From contig CAJQUW010001972.1 in the NCBI GenBank assembly GCA_907163375.1, positions 496,001 to 560,000 on the forward strand: a stretch of DNA of 64,000 nt, in the 5' to 3' direction. A program made the position numbers and the translations under genes. This DNA comes from Prostheceraeus crozeri. Lineage: Eukaryota; Platyhelminthes; Polycladida; Euryleptidae. The stretch's first letter is position 1. Each line of letters opens with the position of its first letter. The notes under the pieces were generated by a model. That model did not search any database and was not told where the DNA came from. It saw nothing but the letters and a program-made list of their open reading frames with translations. This document shows positions 40,982-50,503 of this stretch, in pieces.

Positions 40982-41428
40982 CATGACAGACCTCCGACAA
41001 CACCAAACACAAAATTCTCTTCTTCATCCTCAACACCAAAGGCGCTCGTTGCAACAAACGCCTTAACGAAGGGGAAGGTAGAGAAGGTGTACCGACTGGA
41101 CAATATCAGAAAGTTGTCATTACCAGCGGACAACGAAGAGAGTGTATGTGAGAAGGAGTGTCCCGACTTAACAGGCGTGAGATGGAAGTATCTCCAGTAC
41201 GATACTGACGATGTGATGGAGATCACCAGCACGAAATTCCTCCACCAATTATGGGAGTGGTACACCCCTAACTCCCAGCCACGAACTATGGCGGAGTGGG
41301 AGTATATTGACAAAGTGAGGCTCGCAGTGAAAGAACGATTAAAGCAACTGAACTGTTTTTGTTATCTATGTGAAGCCAGACTCTGGGATGATATTGACGA
41401 TGAAGACCTTTTGAAATACATGCCTTAA
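40982..41428 (+). CDS. Unrecognised acidic protein
   Basis: The convincing part is about 113 codons from near 41087, with a tryptophan-rich stretch (FLHQLWEWYTPNSQPRTMAE) and CFCYLCEARLW followed by an acidic end. The start is unclear. It diverges from polymerase B across a ~400-bp intergenic region. An AATAAA lies right after the stop (41428-41433). Confidence 0.4.
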   Translation, partial: HDRPPTTPNTKFSSSSSTPKALVATNALTKGKVEKVYRLDNIRKLSLPADNEESVCEKECPDLTGVRWKYLQYDTDDVMEITSTKFLHQLWEWYTPNSQPRTMAEWEYIDKVRLAVKERLKQLNCFCYLCEARLWDDIDDEDLLKYMP

Positions 41429-41478
41429 TAAATTTTTATTTCGTATTATCTTTGCTTTCATACTGACTTACTTGAACG

Positions 41479-41885
41479 GGGCTTCAGTGGATGATTTAAC
41501 CATGTATACATTTTCATTTGGAAATAATAGCACGCTTAGTCTAACTTGTAAATTTTAAAACATTTCATATGGGCGATGATGATAGATGAAATAGTGTCAC
41601 ATAAAATTAGGATAGCTTACACTTCTGATACAGGGATAGCAATCGACTGCGATCCATGTGTAAAGAGCTTGTTAGACTACGGATGGGCTTCAGTGGATGA
41701 TTTAACCATGTATACTTTTTCATTTGGAAATAGTAGCACGCTTAGTCTAACTTGTAAATCTTAAAACATTTCATATGGACGATGATGGTAGATGAAATAG
41801 TGTCAAATAAAATTAAGATAGCTTACATGATTCTGGGATAGCAATCGACTGCGATCCATGTGTAAAGAGCTTGTTAGACTACGGA
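41479..41885. repeat. Tandem duplication, ~205-bp unit
   Basis: Two copies, starting near 41479 and 41684, share GGATGATTTAACCATGTATA, TAGTCTAACTTGTAAAT and GGGATAGCAATCGACTGCGA. A fragment of the last word recurs near 42730. Non-coding. Confidence 0.8.
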
Positions 41886-42223
41886 AGAGAGTGGTGTGTT
41901 ATGTTGCGTGTGGTGCGTGAGTGTCCTCTCATTTCATTCCATTCATCAATTCGTCTCATTGATAGAGACAGGTAGAACTCATGGTTCTCATAACGTATGC
42001 AATGGAAAGTTTTAGGCAACCTTCGACAGTTGGCTAAATGTCGCCCTGGCGCGAATGCATACTACGTTGAGACAGAGGCAATCACTTGCAAACATGACGC
42101 AGAGAGGTTAAATAAGATTGACCATTGCCGAATATCCCTTGCGGTATACATAGCTACGGGTTTCACCGCCGCCCTTTACAGGAACGCCCGTCGAAAGGAA
42201 GTATTACACCGAACTTCATTTGC

Positions 42224-42369
42224 AACGTTCAAGTTGACTGATAGCAGATTCAACTTAATGATAGTATTCGCCAGTCCGAAGACTGCCCAGGGCAAACCGC
42301 GTGGAGGTTCTATCATGTCTTGCCCCATGGTGGCCCTTAAGAGAGCCGGTGGTTCGTTCTCGGGGTGTG
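42224..42369 (-). repeat. Accessory-gene 3' cassette, copy 1 (~145 bp)
   Basis: Shares GACTGATAGCAGATTCAACT, CCGAAGACTGCCCAGGGCAA and the stem-loop with copies at 42747-42893 and 43223-43370. Each copy lies downstream of a minus-strand accessory gene. Confidence 0.85.
42332..42347 (-). terminator. Histone-type stem-loop, copy 1
   Basis: Minus-strand GGCTCT CTTA AGGGCC followed by ACC, 34 nt after the stop of the gene ending at 42381. Six pairs including one G-U. Confidence 0.6.
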
Positions 42370-42380
42370 AATTAAGTTGA

Positions 42381-42635
42381 CTATTGGCTTGAATAGTCAA
42401 TAGGTATGACGGTTAGGTTCTCATAGACCCTATACCGCCGAGGTCGTGCTGGTGCATCTGGCACCTTTCGGATGCGAGTGGTTTTAGGAGTCCACACCTC
42501 ATCCGTCCAAACGATTCTCTTGATCTTCCCCTTCTTCCCATCCTCTTCATCCCACTCGTCGAGGATGACGAACTCGGGAATGGCGTTGTCTTCATCGATG
42601 AAGACGGGAATGCTGTTGGCAGATGTCGCTTCCAT
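42381..42635 (-). CDS. Small acidic accessory protein
   Basis: 84 residues: VFIDEDNAIPEFVILDEWDE in the first half, then a basic second half with TTRIRKVPDAPARPRRYRVY. TATA (TATATAAG) at about 42676-42683 on the minus strand leaves a very short leader. The 3' end is a histone-type stem-loop. Function unknown. Confidence 0.55.
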   Translation of the reverse strand: MEATSANSIPVFIDEDNAIPEFVILDEWDEEDGKKGKIKRIVWTDEVWTPKTTRIRKVPDAPARPRRYRVYENLTVIPIDYSSQ

Positions 42636-42675
42636 CGTGACTTGAAATTGAATGAGAAGCGCTACAATCTTCTGG

Positions 42676-42684
42676 CTTATATAG
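42676..42684 (-). promoter_or_regulatory. TATA box (CTATATAAG)
   Basis: About 42 bp upstream of the ATG at 42635. Confidence 0.65.
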
Positions 42685-42746
42685 GGTTTTCAACAATGAA
42701 TTGCTCAACAGCGAATCAGAATGCTTCAGGGATAGCAATCGACTGC

Positions 42747-42893
42747 ATAACGTTCAAGTTGACTGATAGCAGATTCAACTTAATGATAGTATTCGCCAGA
42801 CCGAAGACTGCCCAGGGCAAACCGCGAGGAGGTTCTATCAAGTCTTGCCCCATGGTGGCCCTTAAAAGAGCCGGTGGTTCGTTCTCGGGAGTA
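42747..42893 (-). repeat. Accessory-gene 3' cassette, copy 2
   Basis: Second copy of the ~145-bp cassette, downstream of the gene ending at 42902. Confidence 0.85.
42857..42872 (-). terminator. Histone-type stem-loop, copy 2 (best match)
   Basis: Minus-strand GGCTCT TTTA AGGGCC ACC, 30 nt after the stop at 42902. Stem, the UUUA loop and the following ACC all match the animal histone 3' end signal. Confidence 0.7.
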
Positions 42894-42901
42894 ACGTCAT
42901 C

Positions 42902-43168
42902 TTACACCCTACCAATTCTGCTGAGAGAGTCTTTGACTCTCTCTTTGGTAGCACTGTCGACTTCCACACTAACTGGTACATGGCTAAAAAGTGGAATGTA
43001 GCGCCATTCCGTTGGATTGACAGTAGTTGCTGTCATCGGATTGCCAATCCGAGCAAGATTATTATAAACTCTATCTTGCTCCTCTAGCCTGACAAACTCC
43101 TCAAATAAATTTCGCGGCCTTAACTGCGGTCCGCGAGGAGAGCTGACTTGACTGTTCGGCGTCTGCAT
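42902..43168 (-). CDS. Small accessory protein
   Basis: 88 residues, starting MQTPNSQVSSPRGPQLRPRN, with an acidic helix LFEEFVRLEEQDRVYNNLAR and a C-terminal TKERVKDSLSRIG. TATA at 43201-43207 on the minus strand, 33 bp upstream of the ATG. No recognised domain. Confidence 0.55.
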   Translation of the reverse strand: MQTPNSQVSSPRGPQLRPRNLFEEFVRLEEQDRVYNNLARIGNPMTATTVNPTEWRYIPLFSHVPVSVEVDSATKERVKDSLSRIGRV

Positions 43169-43200
43169 GATTGAAATGAAATGAAATGAGAGGCAGTGGT

Positions 43201-43207
43201 TTATATA
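43201..43207 (-). promoter_or_regulatory. TATA box (TATATAA)
   Basis: 33 bp upstream of the ATG at 43168; gives a very short leader, as at 42676. Confidence 0.65.
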
Positions 43208-43222
43208 CCCCTCTAACGCGAC

Positions 43223-43370
43223 GCAACGTTCAAGTTGACTGATAGCAGATTCAACTTAATGATAGTATTCGCCAGTCCGAAGACTGCCCAGGGCAAACTG
43301 CGTGGAGGTTTTATCATGTCTTGCCCCTAGGTGGCCCTTAAGAGAGCCGATGGTTCGTTCTCGGGAGTGA
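43223..43370 (-). repeat. Accessory-gene 3' cassette, copy 3
   Basis: Third copy of the cassette, downstream of the coiled-coil gene. A GTAAGT donor just past that gene's stop and a CATTGCAG acceptor near 43403 could splice the stop region closer to this cassette. Confidence 0.8.
43333..43348 (-). terminator. Histone-type stem-loop, copy 3
   Basis: Minus-strand GGCTCT CTTA AGGGCC ACC, 117 nt after the stop at 43465, or about 60 nt if the possible 3' UTR intron is removed. Confidence 0.55.
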
Positions 43371-43464
43371 ATTGATGGGGTGGTGAAGGCGGGCAAAGAT
43401 CTGCAATGAAAATGATATGTATTAGAATAGGATATACTATCTTATTTACGTTTCACTTACCAAG

Positions 43465-44157
43465 TTAGCCATCCTTTGGCAGTCTCGCGCGCTTCCTAAC
43501 AGAGAATTTGTGTAAATGGCCGCGCATTCTCAGGCTGGCATGCAGACATTTCTTGGTAGGATGGCCGTTGTAACAAATGATGGACTCGTCTAGGCTTTGG
43601 TTGACGAGTACTTCACCGGCCAAATGATTATCCCGAATAGGGATGTGAAATTCAAACAAACGATCCTCATTCACACGATTCCACTCATCCCTCATGCGCT
43701 CCAACTTCTCATACGCCTGCCTCTCATCACCCCGCCGAGCCACAGTCCTCTCCAACTCAACATTCCTCGCTCTCAACACACTCATCTCCTTCATCATCTC
43801 CTCAAACTTCGCTTCTGCATCTCTCATTCTTCTCTCCGCAGCACTCGCCCTCTTCTCACACTCATCATTCTCCTCTTCCAACTCTCGCGTCTTATTCTTC
43901 AAATCAGTCACACTACGCCTCATTCTAATATTCTCATCCGCTACCTCCTTCGACTTCAGTTCCTTCTTTTTCAACTCATCCAACTCCTTCACAACTTCAT
44001 CCTTCACCTTCTTCAAACTCTCATACTTATTCACCAACAAATCATGCGCCATCTGCTGCGAAACATGCTTCTTCTCTTTATCCTTCAACCACCTCGCCGA
44101 CTGCATACGAATCCCACCACTCTTCACTTTTGGGGAAGATGAGCTCGGCGATGACAA
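43465..44157 (-). CDS. Coiled-coil accessory protein
   Basis: Up to 230 residues. Residues ~20-155 form a long, highly charged coiled coil (KKVKDEVVKELDELKKKELK, RELEEENDECEKR, LRARNVELERTV). The last ~60 residues hold a small histidine/cysteine-containing region (CYNGHPTKKCLHASLRMRGH) and a basic end. It overlaps the start-side gene at 44078-44620 in another frame; the two could be joined by splicing or be separate. Function unknown. Confidence 0.55.
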   Translation of the reverse strand: MSSPSSSSPKVKSGGIRMQSARWLKDKEKKHVSQQMAHDLLVNKYESLKKVKDEVVKELDELKKKELKSKEVADENIRMRRSVTDLKNKTRELEEENDECEKRASAAERRMRDAEAKFEEMMKEMSVLRARNVELERTVARRGDERQAYEKLERMRDEWNRVNEDRLFEFHIPIRDNHLAGEVLVNQSLDESIICYNGHPTKKCLHASLRMRGHLHKFSVRKRARLPKDG

Positions 44158-44620
44158 TGTTTGACACCTCCGACGACGAAGAGCTCAACTTCCTCACACG
44201 CTCCCTATCTAAATCCACATCATCCTCATCATCACTCTCAAGCACTCTCTTTCGCTCAATCTCAGCCTCCAACGACGCAACTGCTCTCGCCAACTCATCA
44301 TTCTCAACAACATTCTCAACAACATTCTCAACCTTACCCTCTCGCTCGATCGCCAACATTCGCTCCCTCTCTTCCACAATCAACTGCGTGAATCTCAAGT
44401 CATTCACCAAACCTCCACTACAGTCAGCATGCACTCTATAGAAACGCGCCTCATCCTCATCACCCTTCAGCACTCTACACTTCACACACGCAACCCTATT
44501 CAGGATAATCATGTGGTCGGTGCCCGCCTTCTTGACATGCGCCTTGGCGTCCGCACTGCGATTGATTCGCCCACATGTACACATTTTAATATGAAATTTG
44601 CGGTTTTTATCGTTAGCCAT
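44078..44620 (-). CDS. Zinc-ribbon-like accessory protein with acidic coil
   Basis: 180 residues. N terminus: CTCGRINRSADAKAHVKK, then RVACVKCRVLKGD and HADC, a likely zinc site. Then a charged helical part (VEERERMLAIEREGK, EAEIERKRVLESDDEDDVDL) and a serine run. A CTTACAG acceptor lies just upstream of the ATG. A TATA (TATATAAAC, minus, near 45245) with a GTAAGT donor just downstream (near 45231) suggests a spliced 5' leader of ~600 bp. Confidence 0.5.
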   Translation of the reverse strand: MANDKNRKFHIKMCTCGRINRSADAKAHVKKAGTDHMIILNRVACVKCRVLKGDEDEARFYRVHADCSGGLVNDLRFTQLIVEERERMLAIEREGKVENVVENVVENDELARAVASLEAEIERKRVLESDDEDDVDLDRERVRKLSSSSSEVSNIVIAELIFPKSEEWWDSYAVGEVVEG

Positions 44621-44639
44621 GCCTGATTGTGTCGTTAAC

Positions 44640-45420
44640 TGTAAGATAATGAAATTTGTATAAGTTTGGAATCATGTAGTACAGTCATATTCCTAAAGCA
44701 TTGCACTTAGTCAGGAATGATAGATTTGAGTGTAGTGAGTGGCACTCGATCCCGTCGACAGCCCGAAGGCCTTGTACTGATCACTAGGGAAGTGAGAGAT
44801 CTTCCCCGATACCCGCTCTTTACAGCTGAAGACATCATTGTCATTGCCCCGAAGTGGTAACAGGAACGCCGAGTGAAAGGTAGTGATCAGTAGCTGGGAT
44901 CTAACCCCTCAAAGCTGCCTTAGACTTAGTTAAATTTCAAATCTGATAGCAGATTTGAACTCAGCATACTTGAAAACCTTTGTCTACATGTTAAAACTTT
45001 GAAAAAACTGAAAATTAAGAATTTTTAAAAAATTCCGCATTTTACTACTCATACTACTTTTAAAAAATTTTATCAGTAGTAAAGACACTATCAAACTCTA
45101 TCATACAAACTTTGAAGTAAGAAGATAGCTTGCCAACTTCAAAAGATAGAGTCCTTTGAAACACCCGATATCGGGAGCTCAGAGCGACGACCGTCGCTTA
45201 CCTCGTCTTTCGATGAAGTGATCAGACTTACGTTGTCGGGGGTTTATATATGCTCGGAAGAAAACTTAAAATGGCTCTATCTCCGAAAGTATTCATCGTA
45301 GCGACATGCGGTTTGTTGCAAACGATTCGTCTCATCATTCTCTATCATATGCCACCTGAACCATTCTCATATGACCACGGTAAGTTGGTCCGTCAGCACA
45401 TGTCCATGTAACATGCCACA
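44640..45420. other. Non-coding segment with nested hairpins
   Basis: ACTGATCACTA (44776-44786) pairs perfectly with TAGTGATCAGT (44881-44891). Inside, GGGAAG pairs with CTTCCC. Other hairpins include CAAATCTGATAGCAGATTTG near 44938. It may be the 5' intron of the minus-strand gene, or hold a structured RNA. AT-rich sequence follows up to the terminal repeat. Confidence 0.45.
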
Positions 45421-46516
45421 AGTGAAAAAATTCCTAAGTGTGAGAGCTGAAGTGTGGTGAAAATTTTGAAAAATTTAAAACTTCCGAATTTCGACCTGGG
45501 ACCTTTACCAAAACATTTTTCATCAAATTTCACGGACCCCCCTCCCCCCCTCGTTCAGAGAAATTTGATGAAAAATGTTTTGGTGAAGGTCCCAGGTCGA
45601 AATTCCACACTTTGGAAAATTTTCAAAATTTTACCCATACAAAGCCACTCTGACACTTAGGATTTTTTCAGGTGAGCGAGCTCCGACCTAAAATCTTGTA
45701 ACAGCTCTAACTTTTGAACGGCTGGTCCGATTGACTCGCGGCAAAAATGGCGTCGAGCAGTTTTTTCTCCTCTTTCAAACGAGTAGCTGTAAGACAAAAT
45801 CCGTTCACTAGAACCAAAGTTAGAAGATTGCTGTCGCGGGGGGGGTCCGTGAAATTTGATGAAAAATGTTTTGGTGAAGGTCCCAGGTCGAAATGACACA
45901 CTTTGGAAAATTTTCAAAATTTTACCCATACAAAGCCACTCTGACACTTAGGATTTTTTCAGGTGAGCGAGCTCCGACCTAAAATCTTGTAACAGGTCTA
46001 ACTTTTGAACGGCTGGTCCGATTGACTCGCGGCAAAAATGGCGTCAAGCAGTTTTTTCTCCTCTTTCAAACGAGTAGCTGTAAGACAAAATCCGTCCACT
46101 AGAACCAAAGTTAGAAGATTGCTGTCGCGGGGGGGGTCCGTGAAATTTGATGAAAAATGTTTGTTGACGGTCCCAGGTCGAAATTCCACACTTTGGAAAA
46201 TTTTCAAAATTTTACCCATACAAAGCCACTCTGACACTTAGGATTTTTTCAGGTGAGATACGACAGTCCACCCTCCCAACCTGGCCGGCACACCACGCCA
46301 ACCTGGCCGGCACACCACGCCAACCTGGCCGGCACACCACGCCAACCTAGACACCACATCACCGCGCGCTATACGACGGTCGACCAGAGGGGGGGGGACG
46401 TCAGCGAACCTGGCGGACGCACTTGGCCGGCACACGACACTCTGCCGTTCCAGAGGGGGGGTGTCAGCGACGGCGGCCATCTTGCGCGGTCCAGAAGTGG
46501 AGTTTTACTTACTACT
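45420..46516. repeat. E2 right terminal inverted repeat and subterminal units
   Basis: Carries two and a half copies of the ~290-bp unit found at the left end (boundaries near 45660, 45960 and 46250), with the ending AGGATTTTTTCAGGTGAG. The innermost partial copy is inverted against its neighbour around 45541-45560 (C-run centre). The outer end contains a 22-bp minisatellite. Confidence 0.85.
46276..46350. repeat. Minisatellite, 22-bp unit
   Basis: Three and a half copies of CAACCTGGCCGGCACACCAC. The left terminal repeat has fewer copies. Confidence 0.85.
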
Positions 46517-46522
46517 ACTATC

Positions 46523-46945
46523 AACAAAATCACGATAATTGGCTTTTTCTCTAAGCCGCGCAGCATAATTACCCATTGGGTCACGCCTATTGGGTCGCAT
46601 CTTGTTAAACAGAAATTTCATGTGCTGGGTATTAATCTTTCTCATGAAATGATTGTCTAGCTTACATTTCAGTGTGGTGTATACATCTTTTATCACACCC
46701 TTGGGTAAAGTGGTGGGGTCTGGGAGGTGCTTAGCCAAACGCCTTACCTCTGGCCTTCCGTAAATCAAGACAGCATCCTTTCTATCTTCTTGATCACTAA
46801 TCCTACGAAATCTGAATTCAGTTTCAATCCCCTCTATCCACTCTTTCCACTGCATGCCTGTGGCAGCAGCATCGCCGATAGGGTGAAAATGTGTTGCTCT
46901 TAAATCACGGTTCTCTATTGCTGTAGTAGCCGTTTCCGTCGCCAT
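46523..46945 (-). pseudogene. gypsy gag, N-terminal part
   Basis: About 140 codons from ATG at 46945, including MQWKEWIEGIETEFRFRRIS and RLAKHLPDP, typical of the capsid part of Ty3/gypsy Gag. The frame is interrupted by E2. The ATG touches the LTR end, so the expected primer-binding site (TGGCGACGG) overlaps the first codons. Confidence 0.75.
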
Positions 46946-47172
46946 TGTAATATCTGATCTGATCTAATCTAATCTAAGCTGCTATCTTTACAACTCTATG
47001 CTGCATTAATCAGTATACACATTAGCATGCACAATATAAAGGGTACATGGGTTCTCGGCCAAAAACACAGCGTACACGCATAAGAAAACTTGGTGTGTAT
47101 TCAAACCATGAACATATTCAAACAAAGTTAAAGAATAGAAATATGTCCAATCTGATAGAGTGAGATATTACA
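46946..47172 (-). repeat. LTR (5' LTR of the gypsy element)
   Basis: 227 bp, TG...CA ends, about 11 bp longer than its partner because of a short internal insertion near 47090. Otherwise nearly identical. Confidence 0.9.
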
Positions 47173-47242
47173 CGCACCTTCTCAATTTTGAGTCGTTCTG
47201 CTCTAAACTTGGCCTCTGTGACTTTTCCCCTATACCGCATTC

Positions 47243-50200
47243 ATGTCTTCGCCTCCTTTGTGCTACACGCGTGAACAACTCCTTAATCTCCGCACCTCGG
47301 CTCCTCTCAGCATTCCACGTGTTACGAAACGAAAGTTGTGGTTCCTTCATTTACTGCAAACACGAAGCCATGACGCATGCCCCATGCCCACGGGCATTCA
47401 GCTAGCTTTTGGAAACTTAACAAACACTCATAACTGTGCTTTTCCGCCCATTGCCCCTCCGATCCCACAGCCTGCAAATCGCCCTGATCGACACAACAAA
47501 CCACACCACCAGTCTCTGACGCTTGGACTTCTTAACGTGCGTTCCCCTCACTAGCAAGGTGGATGATGTAACCGCATTACTACGCGACCGCTCCATTCAT
47601 GTTCTCTTCCTAGTCGAGACTTGGCATGCCTCGGATTCTGTCAGTCTGCAACTCCTGCGCGCTGCCGGCCTGACAGTGCTTGATTGCCCACGTCCTAGAA
47701 AGCGCGCGGATTCTCTCCATACCAACCACGTCGGCATAGCCGTGCTATCTTTCCTCAGCACTGTGAAGATCGCCAGACTGACCTCTCCCACTCCGGTGAC
47801 CTTTGAATCTCTCTGCGTCAGACTTTCATGTAAATCCGCAACAGCCGTTATCATCTGTATATATCGAACTGGCCCTGTCACATCGCAGTTCTTCACCGAA
47901 CTCTCCAACATTCTCGAGACTTACATTATCTCCAATGAGCCCTTGTTCATCGCGGGTGACCTCAACATTCATGTTAAAAAGCCTGATGACCCCCATTCGA
48001 AGACTCTTCTCAGCCTGTTCCAAGCATACGGTCTAGAATGCCGTGTAACTGGCCCTACCCATAATCACGGAGGGACTCCCGACATCATTGCATCAAGATG
48101 CGACTTACCATCACCTGGGGTTGTTGTTGATGATCCTGGACTATCTGATCACTGTCTTGTCACGTGGACAACATCTCTCCCCCGACCTCTACCTGTCTAT
48201 CGCACCATCATTTCACGCCCATGGACGTCTTTGAACAATCAAAATCTACGCACAATTCTCTCCAGTTCCAGCCTTAATGTTCGTTCATCCTCACCTCCAA
48301 CATCTGACATTGACTACCTCGCAGAACTTTTCGACTATGAGATCACCAGTGCCGTTGACTCCGAAATTCCCATGAGATCTGTGCGTTGACGTTCGCGAGC
48401 CTCGGACCCCTGGTTCGATGATGACTGCAAGAGAGTGAAACGACATGCCAGACGTCTTGGGAGACGAGTCAAACGTCTCATCATCAGCGATCCTGCTTCA
48501 GCTCAGCTTGCTTCTGCTGAGCTAAAAGCTGTCCGTCTATCATACAAGAAACTTACTATTCAAAAGCGGGAGACTTTCTGGAAGGCCAAGACAGAATGTG
48601 AGAAAGGCAATCCTCGATTAATGTGGAAATCTATCAACTCCCTCATGGGTCGTCTCCACGCCAACCCTGGTGTGAACATCTCAGCCGACTTATTCCATCA
48701 GCACATCGTCGAGAAAGTACAGTGCATTCACGACATGACTCTGAATCACCCACCTCCTAATTTCTCTCAGGCTCCATCTGACTGCTCCTTCAGTGTTTTT
48801 CAACTCCTCACCGTTCATGATGTCATACTAGCCATAGCTTCACTTCCCAACAAGCACAATTCCCGTGACTGCCTGCCCACTGATCTCCTCAAGTGCAACA
48901 TTGACATCCTGTCACCGTTCATTACCATTCTTTTCAACATGTCCCTTACATGTGGGACATTTCCCCGTCTCTGGAAGGAAGCTGTCATCAATCCAGTTCT
49001 TAAGAAAGGTAACCTCGATTCCTCTGAAGTATCTTCTTACAGACCGATTTCCAAGTTATGTACCCTCTCAAAAGTTCTCGAGCGCATTGTGACCCGTCAG
49101 CTTCTACGTCATCTCAGCGATCATAGCCTTTCAGCTTACCGTTCCTTTCACTCGACTGAAACAGCCCTCCTCAAAGTATCCTCCGACATTTTGTTAGCCA
49201 TGGATAATGGCGATCTATCCCTCATTGCCATCCTCGACCTCAGTTCTGCATTTGACTCAGTCCACCATGACATACTTCTCCGTCGCCTCGAAGTCTCGTT
49301 TGGCCTGTATGGACAGGTCCTTTCCTGGTTCGCATCATTTATTACTGATCGATCCTATTCTGTAGTGTGTGACTCCTCCACTTCATCTCCAGTTTCGTCG
49401 TCTCATGGGGTCCCTCAAGGCTCCGTGCTTGGCCCTATCTTGTTTCTCCTGTACACGTCTGACCTTCCCAATATCATCACATCTCATGGTCTTTCCTACC
49501 ATATGTATGCTGATGATATCCAAATCTACGGCTCCTGTCATCCATCCCAGATCCACGTCCTCTCCAACAAGATGCCCAACTGCTTATCTGCTGTTCACGA
49601 CTGGCTAGCGAGCAATCGTCTTTTGCTTAACGCCAGTAAGACTGAAATCATGTGGCTCACCTCTAAAAGATGCCGCAGTCTTGTTCCACAGTCTCCTATT
49701 ATTATCGGACAACAAGACTCCATCATTCCGACTAACAAAATCCGCAATCTCGGGGTCATTCTTGATCCCTGTCTGTCCATGCAACACCACATTTCTAGCA
49801 CGGTCTCCAAATGTTTTGGTGCACTTCGCCAGCTCCGCTCACTCCGTCGCTTCCTTCCTCTACCGGTTTTAAACACTCTCATGGTTTCCCTCGTTCATTC
49901 CCGGCTCGATTTTTGCTCCAGTCTACTTTATGGCCTACCAGACAATTCCCTCTGCAAGCTCCAATCAATTCTTAATGCAGGTGCGCGAATTCTGTTCAAT
50001 ACCAGCTTCCGCGACCACGTGACCCCTCTACTACGATCCCTTCAGTGGTTACCGATTCGCTATAGGATTACCTATCGCCTGGCAGTTTTCGCCTTCAAAT
50101 GCATTCGCGGTTCAGCTCCTTCCTACATGTGCTCCATGCTTCAATCTGTGTCCTGCAATCCCACACGCTGTAATCTCCCATCCGCTTCCAATGATGACCT

Positions 50201-50366
50201 GTTGATCCCCTCCTCCCGCCTGAGGACCGTCGGAGCTCGTGCCTTTCCAATTGCGGCTGCTCGTATCTGGAATAACCTGCCGACAAGCCTTAAGACAACT
50301 TCATCCATTTCATCCTTCAAGAGACACCTGAAGGTTGAACTCCTGCGCATTGCCTACTTATCTTGA
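47243..50366 (+). pseudogene. LINE ORF2: APE endonuclease and reverse transcriptase
   Basis: Order: N-terminal linker (CYTREQLLNLR), apurinic-type endonuclease (LNVRS, VLFLVETW, FIAGDLNIHV, LSDHCLVTW), then reverse transcriptase (YRPISKLCTLSKVLERIV, AILDLSSAFDSVHHDILL, GVPQGSVLGPILFLLYTSDL, YHMYADDIQIY) and a C-terminal region with basic residues. This is the CR1/L2/Jockey type. There is a frame change near 47545 at the start of the endonuclease and an in-frame TGA at 48387-48389 between the two domains, so this copy is inactive. The RT part (48435-50366) is fully open. Confidence 0.85.
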
Positions 50367-50503
50367 GCTTTGCTCCTTCTTCTGCTTCTCTTGTCCTGCT
50401 GACCCTTAATCTTTGACTTTTGATGACTGTTTCACTGTAGAAAGTGCCCTTGAAGTCTTCGGACATAAATGTCACTTGAATCTGTTCGTATAATAAATAA
50501 ATT
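50367..50503 (+). other. LINE 3' UTR
   Basis: Ends AATAAATAAATTA. AGTGCCCTTGAAGTCTTCGG and the following TCACTTGAAT precede the terminal repeat. Confidence 0.65.

Larger units (their letters stand above)
23668..46516. mobile_element. E2: Polinton (Maverick) with expanded accessory genes
   Basis: Termini AGTAGTAAGTAAAACTCC at both ends in inverted orientation, with a perfect 6-bp target duplication ACTATC at 23662-23667 and 46517-46522. Length 22849 bp. Core genes: polymerase B, integrase, ATPase, adenain-like protease, two types of jelly-roll capsid proteins, basic core-like proteins. It sits within the gag of the gypsy element. Around half a dozen genes look broken, the rest are open. The near-identity of the terminal repeats suggests a young copy. 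Confidence 0.95.
19638..47172 (-). mobile_element. Ty3/gypsy LTR retrotransposon, interrupted by E2
   Basis: LTRs at 19638-19853 and 46946-47172 begin TGTAATATC and end ATATTACA. The 5-bp target duplication CGCAC lies at 19633-19637 and 47173-47177. The coding strand is minus: gag starts at 46945, pol ends at 19870. Without the Polinton the element is about 4.7 kb. The LTRs differ by only a few substitutions and one short indel, so insertion is recent. It is broken: Polinton E2 interrupts gag, and pol is also damaged. Confidence 0.9.
19098..50503 (+). mobile_element. CR1/L2-type LINE, interrupted by the LTR element
   Basis: The 11-bp direct repeat AATTAATTGGA at 19087-19097 and 50504-50514 brackets the copy. 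About 540 bp of 5' sequence (19098-19637) is separated from the rest (47178-50503) by the LTR retrotransposon. The 3' end is TCGTATAATAAATAAATTA, a short AT repeat instead of a long poly(A), as in the CR1/L2 group. The copy is ~3.87 kb without the inserts and seems near full length. Confidence 0.8.

Noticed and set aside
41576-41764. 62-codon frame in the tandem duplication
   Set aside because: It lies entirely within the ~205-bp duplicated unit and has no counterpart signals.
44776-44891. 5S rRNA or spliceosomal snRNA
   Set aside because: Compared by eye with 5S, U1, U2, U4 and U5 sequences; no matching conserved boxes.
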